Below are positions 25,971-34,950 of a DNA stretch of 64,000 nt, piece after piece. The notes below the pieces were generated by a model, which was not told the DNA's origin, did not search any database, and saw only the letters and a list, made by a program, of their open reading frames with translations. Made by a program: the position numbers and the translations under genes. The first letter of the stretch is position 1. The number at the start of each line of letters is the position of its first letter. The stretch is from Lachnospiraceae bacterium (GTDB lineage Bacteria > Bacillota > Clostridia > Lachnospirales > Lachnospiraceae). The stretch is from positions 34,774 through 98,773 of the forward strand of contig JAFYYN010000005.1 in NCBI GenBank assembly GCA_017557525.1, given 5' to 3'.

Positions 25971-26022
25971 CAGAGGGACGGTTCTGCGATTGAAATTTTT
26001 CAATCACAGAACCGTCCCTCTG
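25971..26022. repeat. Long inverted repeat made of two repeat B copies
   Basis: CAGAGGGACGGTTCTG (25971-25986) with CGATTGA pairs with TCAATCACAGAACCGTCCCTCTG, interrupted by one mismatch, around the loop AATTTTT. The RNA hairpin would be about 23 base pairs. It resembles a small mobile palindrome (MITE-like) and could also end transcription. Confidence 0.85.
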
Positions 26023-26031
26023 GTTTATCTA

Positions 26032-26079
26032 GGCTTCCCCTTGAGGGGAAGCTGTCTGCGAAGCAGACTGATGAGGTGT
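26032..26079 (+). repeat. Repeat A, full-length copy
   Basis: GGCTTCCCCTTGAGGGGAAG, CTGTCTGCGAAGCAGACTG and ATGAGGTGT in order: two adjacent hairpins and the constant end. Together with 51181-51231 it defines the element. Confidence 0.9.
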
Positions 26080-26146
26080 CAAAGTTTATATCCGCAACAA
26101 TTAACAAATATAAAGCAATTAAATGAATGAAATAAATCTTTTCAAA

Positions 26147-26164
26147 TGCTATACTTTTAGTATA
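26147..26164 (+). promoter_or_regulatory. Extended -10 promoter with palindrome before the GH51 gene
   Basis: TGCTATACT is an extended -10 element with no clear -35. It overlaps the palindrome TATACT TTT AGTATA (26150-26164), which could be an operator. Bases 26165-26278 hold no further recognisable feature except the ribosome site AGGAGGAG. Confidence 0.45.
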
Positions 26165-26278
26165 ACGATTTACTAAAATTGTTTTTGTATTGGGAATTGC
26201 ATGGATAATAAAGAATCTGTGCAAAGATTGTCATTCTGAAAAAATGGATGACGAAATGCATATTTACAGGAGGAGAGT

Positions 26279-27874
26279 ATGGCAAAAATTACAGTACATC
26301 CGAGCTTCGAGATCGGAGAAATTTCAAACAGGCTTTTTTCTGCATTCTTAGAGCCCATCGGGACTATGGTAAACGGGTTTATGTATAACCCTAAGCATCC
26401 TACTGCTGACGAGCAGGGCTTTAGAGGGGATGTTATTAATGCGTTAAAGGCAACAGGACTTCCGGCAGTACGTCTTCCCGGCGGAAATTTTGTATCCGCA
26501 TGGCAGTGGAAGGATTCAATCGGACCTAAGTCTGAAAGAAAGGTACATCTGGACCCGGCATGGTATCAGTATATTCCTAATGATGTAGGACATGACGAGT
26601 ATCTTCAGTGGGCAGAAAAGATAAATACAGAGCCTCTTTATACGATAAATATGGGTACCGGCACAATGCAGGATGCTATGGATCTTGTTGAGTATACCAA
26701 CTTTGAGGGCGGCTCATACTGGTCAGATCTTCGTAAGAAAAACGGTCATGAGGCTCCCTACAAGGTTAAGATGTACTACCTCGGAAACGAGATGGACGGT
26801 CACTGGCAGTTAGGCTCATGGGAAGGCAACCCTGACGGCTACGGCTTCAGATGCCAGGAAACCTCAAAGGCTATCAAGTGGATAGACGCATCTATCGAGA
26901 CAGGTGTATGCGGATCTTCAGCCATATTTATGGATCACTATCCCACATGGGATGAAAAGGTACTTGACCAGTGCTATGACACTGTTGACTATCTTTCAAT
27001 CCATCATTATCACAGTGCTCCGCCTTCGGATGTAAAGGCACTACTCGGCGGTTCACTCTACTATGAGGACTTTATCAATCAGGAAGCAGCCATGATAGAT
27101 TTTGTTGCGGCAAAGCACAGATCGCCTAAAAAGGTTATGATCTCCTTTGATGAGTACGGCTGCATGATGCGTGAAAACAGTCCTCTTAATCCCGGATGGG
27201 GCCGTTATAACATGGCTCGTTCACATTTCAGGTTCAACCCCGAAAGACCTTATATCCTTCATGATCCTGATAAGATGAAGCACTTTATGTTCCCCGGCCG
27301 AGAAATCCTTCATATGCTGTCATTTATTTCTGTACAGCTTGCATTCCTTCGTCATGCCGACAGAGTTAAGATCGGCTGTATGACAGGCGGTTTAGGCGCT
27401 CTTTGCGCATCTGATCATGACAATGTTTGGAAGACGGCATCTCACTATGCATATATGCAGATGTTAAAGTATGCAAAGGGTACATCCATGAGGACTGCAG
27501 TTGAGTCAGATACCTATGACATGCCAGGTTATGCTATCGACGATACCTCACAGTACACAGGCAAGGAAGGCGTTAACTACATAGACTCCGCATCTGCATG
27601 GGATAAGAAAAACAACACCCTTACAGTATTTGCTATCAACCGTAATGAAAATGAGAGCTACGGCTTAAATGTTGATATCAAGGGCTTTGAGGGCTACACA
27701 AACGTTGAGCATTTCGAAACCTTCTGTACCGATGAAGAACTTGATAAGGTAAGCTCCGTAGATAACCAGGAAATGTTCGTACCTAAGAAGAATACTACAG
27801 GAGAGTTTAAGGACGGCGTTTACTCCGTAAGTGTAAAGCCCCTTTCATGGAATATGTTTGTTTTCCAGAAATAA
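26279..27874 (+). CDS. Alpha-L-arabinofuranosidase, glycoside hydrolase family 51
   Basis: A cytoplasmic retaining enzyme releasing arabinose from arabinoxylan or arabinan oligosaccharides. The acid/base Glu171 is in YYLGNEMDG and the nucleophile Glu292 in ISFDEYG; PAVRLPGGNFVSAW is also typical. The catalytic domain is followed by a C-terminal beta-sandwich (about 400-531). The 531 residues fit the family, with no signal peptide. GGAGGAG precedes the ATG. Together with the GH39 enzyme it suggests use of arabinoxylan fragments. A vestigial start of another gene follows downstream. Confidence 0.9.
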   Translation: MAKITVHPSFEIGEISNRLFSAFLEPIGTMVNGFMYNPKHPTADEQGFRGDVINALKATGLPAVRLPGGNFVSAWQWKDSIGPKSERKVHLDPAWYQYIPNDVGHDEYLQWAEKINTEPLYTINMGTGTMQDAMDLVEYTNFEGGSYWSDLRKKNGHEAPYKVKMYYLGNEMDGHWQLGSWEGNPDGYGFRCQETSKAIKWIDASIETGVCGSSAIFMDHYPTWDEKVLDQCYDTVDYLSIHHYHSAPPSDVKALLGGSLYYEDFINQEAAMIDFVAAKHRSPKKVMISFDEYGCMMRENSPLNPGWGRYNMARSHFRFNPERPYILHDPDKMKHFMFPGREILHMLSFISVQLAFLRHADRVKIGCMTGGLGALCASDHDNVWKTASHYAYMQMLKYAKGTSMRTAVESDTYDMPGYAIDDTSQYTGKEGVNYIDSASAWDKKNNTLTVFAINRNENESYGLNVDIKGFEGYTNVEHFETFCTDEELDKVSSVDNQEMFVPKKNTTGEFKDGVYSVSVKPLSWNMFVFQK

Positions 27875-27898
27875 TCTTACAGGAGGATGATATATTAT

Positions 27899-27940
27899 AT
27901 GAGTAAATCATGGTTAGGGTCGAAAAATCTATACTTTTGA
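27899..27940 (+). pseudogene. Orphan start: strong ribosome site and 13-codon frame, probable gene remnant
   Basis: AGGAGGA (27881-27887) lies before ATG at 27899, which encodes MSKSWLGSKNLYF and stops. The frame lies inside a hairpin (GGTTAGGGT 27912-27920 with ACCCTAACC 27942-27950). I infer the beginning of a lost operon partner of the GH51 gene, cut off where the AT-rich cassette begins. A leader peptide is the alternative. Confidence 0.4.
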
Positions 27941-27954
27941 CACCCTAACCCAAT

Positions 27955-28046
27955 ATTATGAATTATCTTATTATTCTTGATTGAAAACATTGTATTCTGA
28001 CAAAACATATGGTAAAATGAGTCCCATAAAGTTGGGACTCATTTTT
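27955..28046 (+). repeat. Direct repeat copy 1: possible promoter plus terminator-like hairpin
   Basis: This block is closely repeated at 31348-31440 and, without the hairpin, at 28813-28880. It holds TTGTAT, a 17-base spacer and TAAAAT (28013-28018), then GAGTCCCA (28019-28026) pairing with TGGGACTC (28033-28040) and ATTTTT. The hairpin would overlap the start site of that promoter, so it more likely ends upstream transcripts. Confidence 0.65.
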
Positions 28047-28074
28047 CATGAACAGCTTTTGGATTGAGGTTATT

Positions 28075-28800
28075 ATGGAGAATTCAAATAATTTAAACAG
28101 ACTGTTTTATTTTCAATTCCATGATTATATGTATGAGCAGGGATTCGTATTTGTAAAAAAATATAACATATTTATGAAATGTATAAACAAACTGTTGCTA
28201 CAGTATATATTTCCTGAGAGATTATTTTCTTACACGAAAGGAAATGTATGCTTTGCTATTGCAGGTTCAATACGGTCAGTATATTCAGATTCTTTTGAAA
28301 AAAAGAATCTGATTACGGAAACTATAAGAAATAATAATTGTTTATGTAAAAAAGGGGAGGTTGATGCCAAATCTGATTTTGAATATAATGATGAAAATGC
28401 TGAGAGTGTAATGAAAATGGCATTTGAGGAAGCAAAAATGGGTATTCTGTCTCTCTTTGATGAAGTTACCGAAATCAACCAATATTTTGACTATTGTAAA
28501 TATATTAATCCTCTGCAGATTTTTGGCGCTACAAGCTTTAGAGGTGATTCATTATCATTGATAGTCTATAATGATAAAGATGATATGATAGATGTGCTTA
28601 GTAAAACACTAGAAAGGCTAGGCATTGATAAACATAATGAAAAACTTTACAAATTGTATTATTCTTCTTTAGTTGAAGATATAGCAGGCGAACGAGACAA
28701 AGTCTTTAACAATCCTGAATTATACGCTTGCGCAATGAAGGAAGCCGAAAGACGTAAAACTGCTAATCTTGAAATATTAAAGCAGAATGGTCTCTTGTAA
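28075..28800 (+). CDS. Unknown protein, paralogue 1 of the AT-rich cassette
   Basis: 241 residues, family not recognised. The start ATG at 28075 is chosen because GATTGAGGTTATT precedes it exactly as GATTGAGGTTGCT precedes the paralogue at 30594; an upstream ATG sits in a terminator tail. The protein is soluble and mixed alpha/beta, with the pattern GFVFVKKYNIFMK near residue 35 and GDSLSLIVYNDKDD near 170. Its C-terminal 30 residues (ELYACAMKEAERRKTANLE) are the same in both paralogues. AT-rich codon use differs from neighbours, suggesting transfer. Confidence 0.75.
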   Translation: MENSNNLNRLFYFQFHDYMYEQGFVFVKKYNIFMKCINKLLLQYIFPERLFSYTKGNVCFAIAGSIRSVYSDSFEKKNLITETIRNNNCLCKKGEVDAKSDFEYNDENAESVMKMAFEEAKMGILSLFDEVTEINQYFDYCKYINPLQIFGATSFRGDSLSLIVYNDKDDMIDVLSKTLERLGIDKHNEKLYKLYYSSLVEDIAGERDKVFNNPELYACAMKEAERRKTANLEILKQNGLL

Positions 28801-28880
28801 TTTTTTATAAAAGATATGGAGTATCTTGTTATTCCTGTTTGAAAATATTGTACTCAAAAAAATATATGGTAAAATCGATT
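28707..28880 (+). repeat. Direct repeat copy in the cassette (matches 31241-31414)
   Basis: Bases 28707-28828 appear identical to 31241-31362, covering the last 30 codons of paralogue 1 and the first bases after its stop. Similarity then continues with scattered changes to about 28880. It indicates recent duplication or gene conversion. The candidate promoter for the DUF6273 gene (TTGTAC, 16 bases, TAAAAT) is inside. Confidence 0.85.
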
Positions 28881-28918
28881 GGCTGACAGTTTCTGTTACG
28901 GAATGAGAGGAGACTGTT

Positions 28919-30526
28919 ATGGGAAAAGAACGGATGGTTAATAAGAATTATAATTTATTAGGTAAGCTTTTATCACTTATATTTGTGATTGGAACGATTA
29001 TATTTATAATATTTTACTTATTTAATACAGAGTTGATCGAGAAAGGAGATATTGTTTTTTTTGGTTTATATGAACAGGATGCAGATTTTGATAACGGAAG
29101 TGAACCTATTCAGTGGAAGGTAATCTCTATAATCGGGTCTAAAGCTTTTCTTTTAAGCGAGTATGGAATAGATGCGCAAAAATATAATGTTCAGACAGAA
29201 AATGCGGATTCATATGTAACATGGGAAAATAGTTCCATCAGGGGATGGTTAAATGAATATTTTTATAACAGAGCTTTTTCGAACATCGAAAAAGAATGTA
29301 TTTTATGTACTGATATAAAGAATTATGACAATCCTTTGACTGGAACAAATGGTGGAAACGATACTTTCGATAATGTCTTTCTGCCTTCGTATAAAGATGT
29401 TATAGGAGAAGAGTGGGATGAAGAAAGATATGAAGAAAAATTTCTAAAAGAAAAGAATAAAGAGTGGATATGTATTCCTACTGTTTATGCAAAAAATATG
29501 CTGGCAAGAATGCAAAAAGAGGAGTTTTCTATCTGGAGTATTAATTCAGAGGAAAAAGAATTCGAGCAAAAAGAATACTATATGTATCCCCGTCCGTGGT
29601 TTTTGAGAACACCAGGAAACGTTGATAATTCTGTAATGTCTGTTACAGAGAACGGTAACCTTCGTTTTACGGAAGATGCCGCATATTCTAATATTGTACG
29701 GCCTATGATATGTGTTGATTTATCATCAGGCTGCTTCAACGTAAGAAATGAAGAGTTGAAAAACCAAGAGCATATTCCGGTATCAGAAAAGGATTTATGT
29801 GAACCGGAGCCGACCCGGATACCGGTTTATACCCCTTTAAATTCTGACTACACGATGCTATCGTCCTTAAAACAAGGTGATTATCTGGGATTTGGCTCAT
29901 ACGAACAAGATGGCAATTTGGAAAATGGTAGCGAAATCATAGAATGGCTTGTATTGAAAAACAATGATGGGACAATTTTACTGTTATCAAAGGATATCCT
30001 TGATTATAGGGCATATGATGATATAAATAAGAACATCTTATGGCCGGACTCTTCTATAAGAAACTGGTTGAATAACGATTTTTATGATTTAGCATTTGAT
30101 ACTTATGAAAAGTCTGTGATAATAGAGCATTCTTCCGTAGGAGATAGGGAACCGGAATATGAAAATGACCGTTATGAGTCAAAAGATAAAGTATTTATGT
30201 TATCATATGACGATATCATAAATCCGGCATATGGATTTGACAGTAAGGATTATGTAACGGATTTTTATAGGAAATCATCATATACGGATGCTGTTTTGTT
30301 AAAACATCCCGATCTGATGGAAGAAGAAAACGGAAATGATGAAGGTATTAAAGAATGCTGGTGGCTAAGAAACAGATCTAGACGAATAGTTGTGATTGAT
30401 GAGGAAACACGCTGGTATCAAGGAACTTGCGTCTGCGATGGATATTATTCTTCAGGGATGAATCTGGAAATCGAATCAGGAATCAGGCCGGCAATTATTA
30501 TCCGTGATGCAGAGCAACAGGGATAA
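28919..30526 (+). CDS. Membrane-anchored protein with two DUF6273 domains
   Basis: A 535-residue protein. One membrane helix near the N-terminus (about 18-38, LLSLIFVIGTIIFIIFYLF) anchors two tandem DUF6273-like domains, about 43-285 and 320-530. Each begins with the GDIVFFGLYEQD or GDYLGFGSYEQD pattern, then IEWLV or IQWKV, SSIRGWLN or SSIRNWLN, and ends with a WWLRNRS or WFLRTPG and RP-I pattern. The function of DUF6273 is not established. GAGAGGAG precedes the ATG. It lies between two paralogous unknown genes and is AT-rich like them. Confidence 0.8.
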   Translation: MGKERMVNKNYNLLGKLLSLIFVIGTIIFIIFYLFNTELIEKGDIVFFGLYEQDADFDNGSEPIQWKVISIIGSKAFLLSEYGIDAQKYNVQTENADSYVTWENSSIRGWLNEYFYNRAFSNIEKECILCTDIKNYDNPLTGTNGGNDTFDNVFLPSYKDVIGEEWDEERYEEKFLKEKNKEWICIPTVYAKNMLARMQKEEFSIWSINSEEKEFEQKEYYMYPRPWFLRTPGNVDNSVMSVTENGNLRFTEDAAYSNIVRPMICVDLSSGCFNVRNEELKNQEHIPVSEKDLCEPEPTRIPVYTPLNSDYTMLSSLKQGDYLGFGSYEQDGNLENGSEIIEWLVLKNNDGTILLLSKDILDYRAYDDINKNILWPDSSIRNWLNNDFYDLAFDTYEKSVIIEHSSVGDREPEYENDRYESKDKVFMLSYDDIINPAYGFDSKDYVTDFYRKSSYTDAVLLKHPDLMEEENGNDEGIKECWWLRNRSRRIVVIDEETRWYQGTCVCDGYYSSGMNLEIESGIRPAIIIRDAEQQG

Positions 30527-30593
30527 GTCTAAGCTTGGGAAATGGTTTTGAAGCTTTACGGATGACTTTTGGCGAATGGATTGAGGTTGCTGT

Positions 30594-31334
30594 ATGGTGA
30601 GAAAAATACTACTGGAAAGAATATTTTATGATAGCTGTGCAGAATTCTTCAGAGAACATAATTATATCTATGTAAAAAAGTATGATATGTATATGAAATT
30701 CGATGGAAGCTGTATCTTGAAATATATATTTTTGGAAAAGCTTTCAGGTATTTTGAAAAACGAAGTTGGGTTTGCATTGTCTGGAAATGCTATTTCTATT
30801 TATGCTCAATCATTTGAAAAAAATGAATTAGCAATATGTGCTTTGAGAAATAAACAATATGTTGACTCTTTAGAAGGTTATCTCAATAGGTATCCTCATA
30901 AATATACCTGTAATGAGGCAAATGTTAATAATGTAATGAAAGAAGCTGTTGAAGATGCTAAACAAGGGATTTTTAAAGGAATCGAAAATGTAAATAATAT
31001 AGAAGATTATCTTGAATACTGCCATAAGATAAATACTTCACAGATTAGACTTGCTACGAAATTCATATGTGATTCCTTGGTTACAATAGTATCAGATGAT
31101 CATTATGATATGACGGATACATTTAATGAGATTTTGGATAATATTGAAAAAGCATACGGTAAATCGTATGTAAACACCGTTAGCAAGGCATATTATGAAG
31201 GGTTAGTTGAAAGTATTTCCGGCGAACGGGACAAAGTCCTTAACAATCCTGAATTATACGCTTGCGCAATGAAGGAAGCCGAAAGACGTAAAACTGCTAA
31301 TCTTGAAATATTAAAGCAGAATGGTCTCTTGTAA
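30594..31334 (+). CDS. Unknown protein, paralogue 2 of the AT-rich cassette
   Basis: 246 residues, homologous along its whole length to the protein at 28075: HNYIYVKKYDMYMKFDGS matches GFVFVKKYNIFMK, and CDSLVTIVSDDHYDM matches the corresponding segment. Most of the sequence is clearly diverged, but the last 30 codons and the following 120 bases are the same as after paralogue 1. That mixture suggests an old duplication with recent conversion of the 3' end. Function unknown. It starts 67 bases after the DUF6273 gene. Confidence 0.75.
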   Translation: MVRKILLERIFYDSCAEFFREHNYIYVKKYDMYMKFDGSCILKYIFLEKLSGILKNEVGFALSGNAISIYAQSFEKNELAICALRNKQYVDSLEGYLNRYPHKYTCNEANVNNVMKEAVEDAKQGIFKGIENVNNIEDYLEYCHKINTSQIRLATKFICDSLVTIVSDDHYDMTDTFNEILDNIEKAYGKSYVNTVSKAYYEGLVESISGERDKVLNNPELYACAMKEAERRKTANLEILKQNGLL

Positions 31335-31440
31335 TTTTTTATAAAAGATATGGAGTATCTTGGTATTCCTTTTTGAAAATATTGTATTCTAAAAAAATAT
31401 ATGGTAAAATGAGTCCCATAAAGGTTGGGACTCATTTTAT
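31241..31440 (+). repeat. Direct repeat copy 3 with terminator hairpin
   Basis: 31241-31362 match 28707-28828, and 31348-31440 match 27955-28046, including GAGTCCCA (31411-31418) pairing with TGGGACTC (31426-31433). The repeat joins the cassette to the aldo/keto reductase gene, whose ribosome site begins a few bases after the hairpin. Confidence 0.8.
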
Positions 31441-31454
31441 TTATGGAGGTTTAT

Positions 31455-32573
31455 ATGGAGAAGAGATTAATTGAGAATTTAGGCGTTTCAACATCACTGC
31501 TCGGCTTTGGATGCATGAGGCTTCCCCAGAAGGACGGAAAGATCGATGAGGCTTTGGCAGAGCATTGCATTGACAAGGCATATGCAGCAGGCGTAAACTA
31601 TTTTGATACTGCATTCCCCTATCATAACGGGGACAGTGAGCCCTTCGTAGGAAAGGTGCTTGACAAGTATCCGAGAGACAGCTACTTCCTCGCTACCAAG
31701 CTTCCCTGCTGGAATGTTAAAACCTTGGATGATGCCAAGAGAATATTCCAGAACCAGCTGGATAGATTACACAAAACATATGTTGACTTCTTCCTGCTTC
31801 ACGCACTTGACAGGAACCGTTTCCACGAGATGCGCGACCTTGGAGTTATAGAGTACTTAAAGGAAGAGCAGGCTGCAGGCAGGATCAAGTTCTTAGGCTT
31901 CTCGTTCCATGACGGATTTGACGCATTTAAGGAGATCATTGAGTACAGAAAGTGGGATTTCTGTCAGATACAGTTTAACTACATGGATACCGAGGAGCAG
32001 GCAGGTATCAAGGGCGTTCAGTTAGCAGAAAGCCTTGGCGTTCCGCTTGTCATCATGGAGCCTGTAAAGGGTGGCTCACTTGCTAATCTGCCAGAGGATG
32101 TTACTACAGAGTTTAAGCGCCTTGCACCTGAAGCATCCACAGCATCATGGGCTTTAAGATTTGTTGGATCATTTGACAATATCAAGGTTATCCTTTCAGG
32201 TATGTCTACCGAGGAGCAGGTTGACGATAACCTTAAGACCTTCAATAACTTTAAGAAATTAAATAAAGAAGAGATGAAGGCTGTTACAGATACTGCTGAC
32301 GCCCTTCGCAGACGCGTATTTAACGGCTGCACGGGATGCCGCTACTGTATGCCTTGTCCTAACGGCGTTGATATCCCCAGAAACTTCCGTATCTGGAATA
32401 CCTACGGCATGTACCGGAATGCAGGGCACGCCAAGTGGGAGTGGAGCATGGTTCAGGACGACCAGAAGGCTAAGAACTGTATAGAGTGCGGTATGTGCGA
32501 GTCACAGTGTCCTCAGCACTTAAGCATAAGGGATGACTTAAAGAGACTGCAGGAAACTATGGATTCAATCTGA
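31455..32573 (+). CDS. Aldo/keto reductase with C-terminal 4Fe-4S ferredoxin domain
   Basis: 372 residues: an aldo/keto reductase barrel (about 1-290) with the catalytic Asp-Tyr region VNYFDTAFPYHNGDSEPFVG and the lysine in FLATKLP, followed by a ferredoxin-like end with CTGCRYCMPCP and CIECGMCESQCP. This subfamily is common in anaerobes, substrate usually unknown; the iron-sulfur end suggests electron transfer linked to the NAD(P)H site. GGAGG lies 5 bases before the ATG at 31455, which decides the start. It is separated from the cassette by a terminator. Confidence 0.9.
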   Translation: MEKRLIENLGVSTSLLGFGCMRLPQKDGKIDEALAEHCIDKAYAAGVNYFDTAFPYHNGDSEPFVGKVLDKYPRDSYFLATKLPCWNVKTLDDAKRIFQNQLDRLHKTYVDFFLLHALDRNRFHEMRDLGVIEYLKEEQAAGRIKFLGFSFHDGFDAFKEIIEYRKWDFCQIQFNYMDTEEQAGIKGVQLAESLGVPLVIMEPVKGGSLANLPEDVTTEFKRLAPEASTASWALRFVGSFDNIKVILSGMSTEEQVDDNLKTFNNFKKLNKEEMKAVTDTADALRRRVFNGCTGCRYCMPCPNGVDIPRNFRIWNTYGMYRNAGHAKWEWSMVQDDQKAKNCIECGMCESQCPQHLSIRDDLKRLQETMDSI

Positions 32574-32655
32574 AGACGTATGTGAGCACTGCATAGCCAT
32601 CACCTGTAAGGTGGCTTGAGCATGAAATAAACAGACATGAAATATAATGGAAGAG

Positions 32656-32681
32656 CGGAGGGTACAGCCCTCCGTTTTTCA
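32656..32681 (+). terminator. Terminator after the aldo/keto reductase
   Basis: CGGAGGG (32657-32663) pairs with CCCTCCG (32669-32675), then TTTTT. A second small hairpin (GCCATCACC/GGTGGC, about 32595-32615) lies upstream. Confidence 0.85.
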
Positions 32682-32692
32682 CATAAATCTGT

Positions 32693-32721
32693 TGCATAAT
32701 TAAATCGTTTTTGTTATGATA
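32693..32721 (+). promoter_or_regulatory. Promoter of the MoxR operon
   Basis: TTGCAT (32693-32698), a 17-base spacer and TATGAT (32716-32721). Confidence 0.7.
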
Positions 32722-32783
32722 TTCTTTGTTGGAGAGAATTTAAGACTTTGTAATAAAAGATTACATTGGGAAAGGTATGGAAA

Positions 32784-33725
32784 ATGGGAACAGAAGGCAA
32801 GCTTTTTTTAGATAAGATAACTGAGAATATCGGTAAGGTAATTGTTGGCAAGGAAACTGTAGTAAAATATATGCTTACGGCACTCCTTGCAGACGGACAT
32901 ATCTTGATGGAGGACGTGCCCGGTACAGGAAAAACAAAGCTGGCAAAATCACTTGCCAGATCCATGAATATCGGGTTTTCAAGAATACAGTTTACACCCG
33001 ATCTGCTCCCCAGTGATATTACGGGTATCAATGTATTTAACCGCAAGGAAAATGACTTTGTATTAAGAAAAGGTCCGGTATTTACAAATATCCTCTTGGC
33101 AGACGAGATAAACAGGGCAACTCCGCGTACACAGGCAGGACTCTTAGAGTGTATGGAAGAAAGACAGGTAACAATTGACGGTGAGACCATGAAGCTTGAA
33201 ACGCCTTTCTTTGTTGTTGCTACTCAGAACCCGATTGAGAGTGCCGGTACATTTGCACTCCCTGAGGCAGAGCTGGACCGTTTTATCATGAAGTTTTCGG
33301 TAGGACTTCCTGACAAAGAGCAGGAGGTTGATATCTTAAATAAATATATGGAAGCTGATCCGTTAGATACTTTGGAGAGCGTTGTTACCGATCAGGATAT
33401 GAAAAAGGCACGTGAGGAAGTTATAAAAGTAAAGGTTGACCCGTGCATTCCTGAGTATATTGCAGATATCTCGCAGGCTTCGCGTAATCATCCTGAAATA
33501 TCACTGGGCATCAGTACCAGAGGAAGTATAGCACTTCTTCGCTGTGCAAAGGCTTATGCATATCTTTCGGGCAGGGACTATGTTGTGCCTGACGATGTAA
33601 AGGCAGTAGCAGTTCCCGTGCTTGCGCACAGGATAAAACTTGGTATAGGCGTGGGCAATCCTCAGAAGGTAGTTACGGGGATGCTCGCAGGCATTAAGGT
33701 TCCTACGGAGAATTTTGAAAAATGA
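32784..33725 (+). CDS. MoxR-family AAA+ ATPase
   Basis: A 313-residue AAA+ chaperone-like ATPase. Walker A is GTGKTKLAKS in LMEDVPGTGKTKLA; Walker B is LLADEINRATPRTQAGLLE; sensor 1 is VVATQNPIESAGTFALPEAELDRF. MoxR proteins help assemble complexes together with DUF58 proteins. The ATG at 32784 is preceded by AAAGGT; an earlier TTG is possible. The DUF58 gene overlaps by 4 bases, so the two are translated together. Confidence 0.93.
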   Translation: MGTEGKLFLDKITENIGKVIVGKETVVKYMLTALLADGHILMEDVPGTGKTKLAKSLARSMNIGFSRIQFTPDLLPSDITGINVFNRKENDFVLRKGPVFTNILLADEINRATPRTQAGLLECMEERQVTIDGETMKLETPFFVVATQNPIESAGTFALPEAELDRFIMKFSVGLPDKEQEVDILNKYMEADPLDTLESVVTDQDMKKAREEVIKVKVDPCIPEYIADISQASRNHPEISLGISTRGSIALLRCAKAYAYLSGRDYVVPDDVKAVAVPVLAHRIKLGIGVGNPQKVVTGMLAGIKVPTENFEK

Positions 33726-34885
33726 TACAGTTTATCGCCATATTATTACTGGCAGCATTACTGTATACGGTTCAGCGTATTGTCTATATGAAGCTCTGGG
33801 CTAAAAACTTGGAAGTAGATATACACTTTGAAGGAAAAGAGATTTTCGAGGGTGAGCGTGGCAGGCTGGTTGAAACTATAACAAATGGCAAACGGCTCCC
33901 TTTGCCCATGATAAAGTGTAAATTCCTGACGAGCCGGAGTCTGATGTTTGACAATGCGACCGTAAATCAGAATACAGATAATTATTACAGAAATGATGTA
34001 TTTACCATCGGAGGCAGGGAAAGGCTTACCAGGACCATAGCCTTTACTGCCGGAAAACGTGGTTTATATAATATAAAAAGTGCCGAGCTGGTAGGGACGG
34101 ATATGTTCTTTACACTTGAAACGGTGCTTATGAAAAAGGTATACGATGAGATATATGTGCTGCCGCGCCCCTTTAATACCAGTGAATTCAGGAATTCATT
34201 GCAGTGGATTAACGGCGAGATAAAAAGTAAAGCACACCTGATAGAGGATCCGTTTGAGTTCAGGGGCATAAGGGAATATCAGCCCTATGACAGTATGAAG
34301 AGCATTAACTGGAAGGCTACCGCAAAGACCGGTGACTTAAGAGTTAACATGAGGGATTTTACCTCACAGAAGGTAGTACGTATCTTCTTAAACCTTGAGG
34401 ATCAGGGAATCATAAAGAGGACCGAGGCACAGGAGGCTGCGATCAAGGTGGCAGCAGGACTGGTCAGGAGCTTTACCATAGAGGACATGGAGTTTGCTCT
34501 TTACTCTAACGGCGTTGATATTTTAAGCGGTCAACCCATAAAGATCAAGCGCAGCCGCGGTAAGGTACATGAGCAAGAGATATACCGTGCACTGGCCCGT
34601 ATTGATCTAAAGGCTGAGACTGAAGATATGACCAAACTTTTTGCAGATACGATTGAAGCCGGAGACGGTACAATGTGCGATTACCATATCTCTGTTAATT
34701 CTTATGAATCCTATCAGCATTTATTGGAAAACTATGACAGTATACATATGAGTTTCCTATGGCTTTATGTTACTTCCGGAGCCGAACTTCTCGGTATTTC
34801 GGCCAAGCTCCAGACCCGTACCATCCCCATCAGAAGCTGGGCCGGCGCAGCCAATATTGAGGTTGAAATTGACACTGAACAATAA
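33722..34885 (+). CDS. DUF58 domain protein, membrane-anchored partner of MoxR
   Basis: 387 residues. The DUF58 signature EYQPYDSMKSINWKATAKTGDLRV is near residue 190, within a fold related to von Willebrand A domains. One hydrophobic N-terminal segment (about 2-20) is the likely anchor. It overlaps moxR by ATGA. MoxR-DUF58 pairs are widespread, often with a transglutaminase-like third gene; their role in envelope or complex assembly is poorly known. A degenerate repeat A end (CAGATGAGGTGT) lies downstream at about 34903. Confidence 0.9.
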   Translation: MIQFIAILLLAALLYTVQRIVYMKLWAKNLEVDIHFEGKEIFEGERGRLVETITNGKRLPLPMIKCKFLTSRSLMFDNATVNQNTDNYYRNDVFTIGGRERLTRTIAFTAGKRGLYNIKSAELVGTDMFFTLETVLMKKVYDEIYVLPRPFNTSEFRNSLQWINGEIKSKAHLIEDPFEFRGIREYQPYDSMKSINWKATAKTGDLRVNMRDFTSQKVVRIFLNLEDQGIIKRTEAQEAAIKVAAGLVRSFTIEDMEFALYSNGVDILSGQPIKIKRSRGKVHEQEIYRALARIDLKAETEDMTKLFADTIEAGDGTMCDYHISVNSYESYQHLLENYDSIHMSFLWLYVTSGAELLGISAKLQTRTIPIRSWAGAANIEVEIDTEQ

Positions 34886-34950
34886 GATATACACGCCTAA
34901 CGCTGGCAGATGAGGTGTAATTTACAGATATCAAGGAAATAAAAGAGTTT

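Noticed and set aside
25971-26079. Repeat cluster as an insertion sequence
   Set aside because: There is no transposase frame and no target duplication I can see; it fits small non-autonomous palindromes.
28013-28046. Promoter with a directly following attenuator hairpin before paralogue 1
   Set aside because: A start site at the normal distance from TAAAAT would fall inside the hairpin, so it could not fold fully in that transcript; it is more likely a terminator for upstream RNA.
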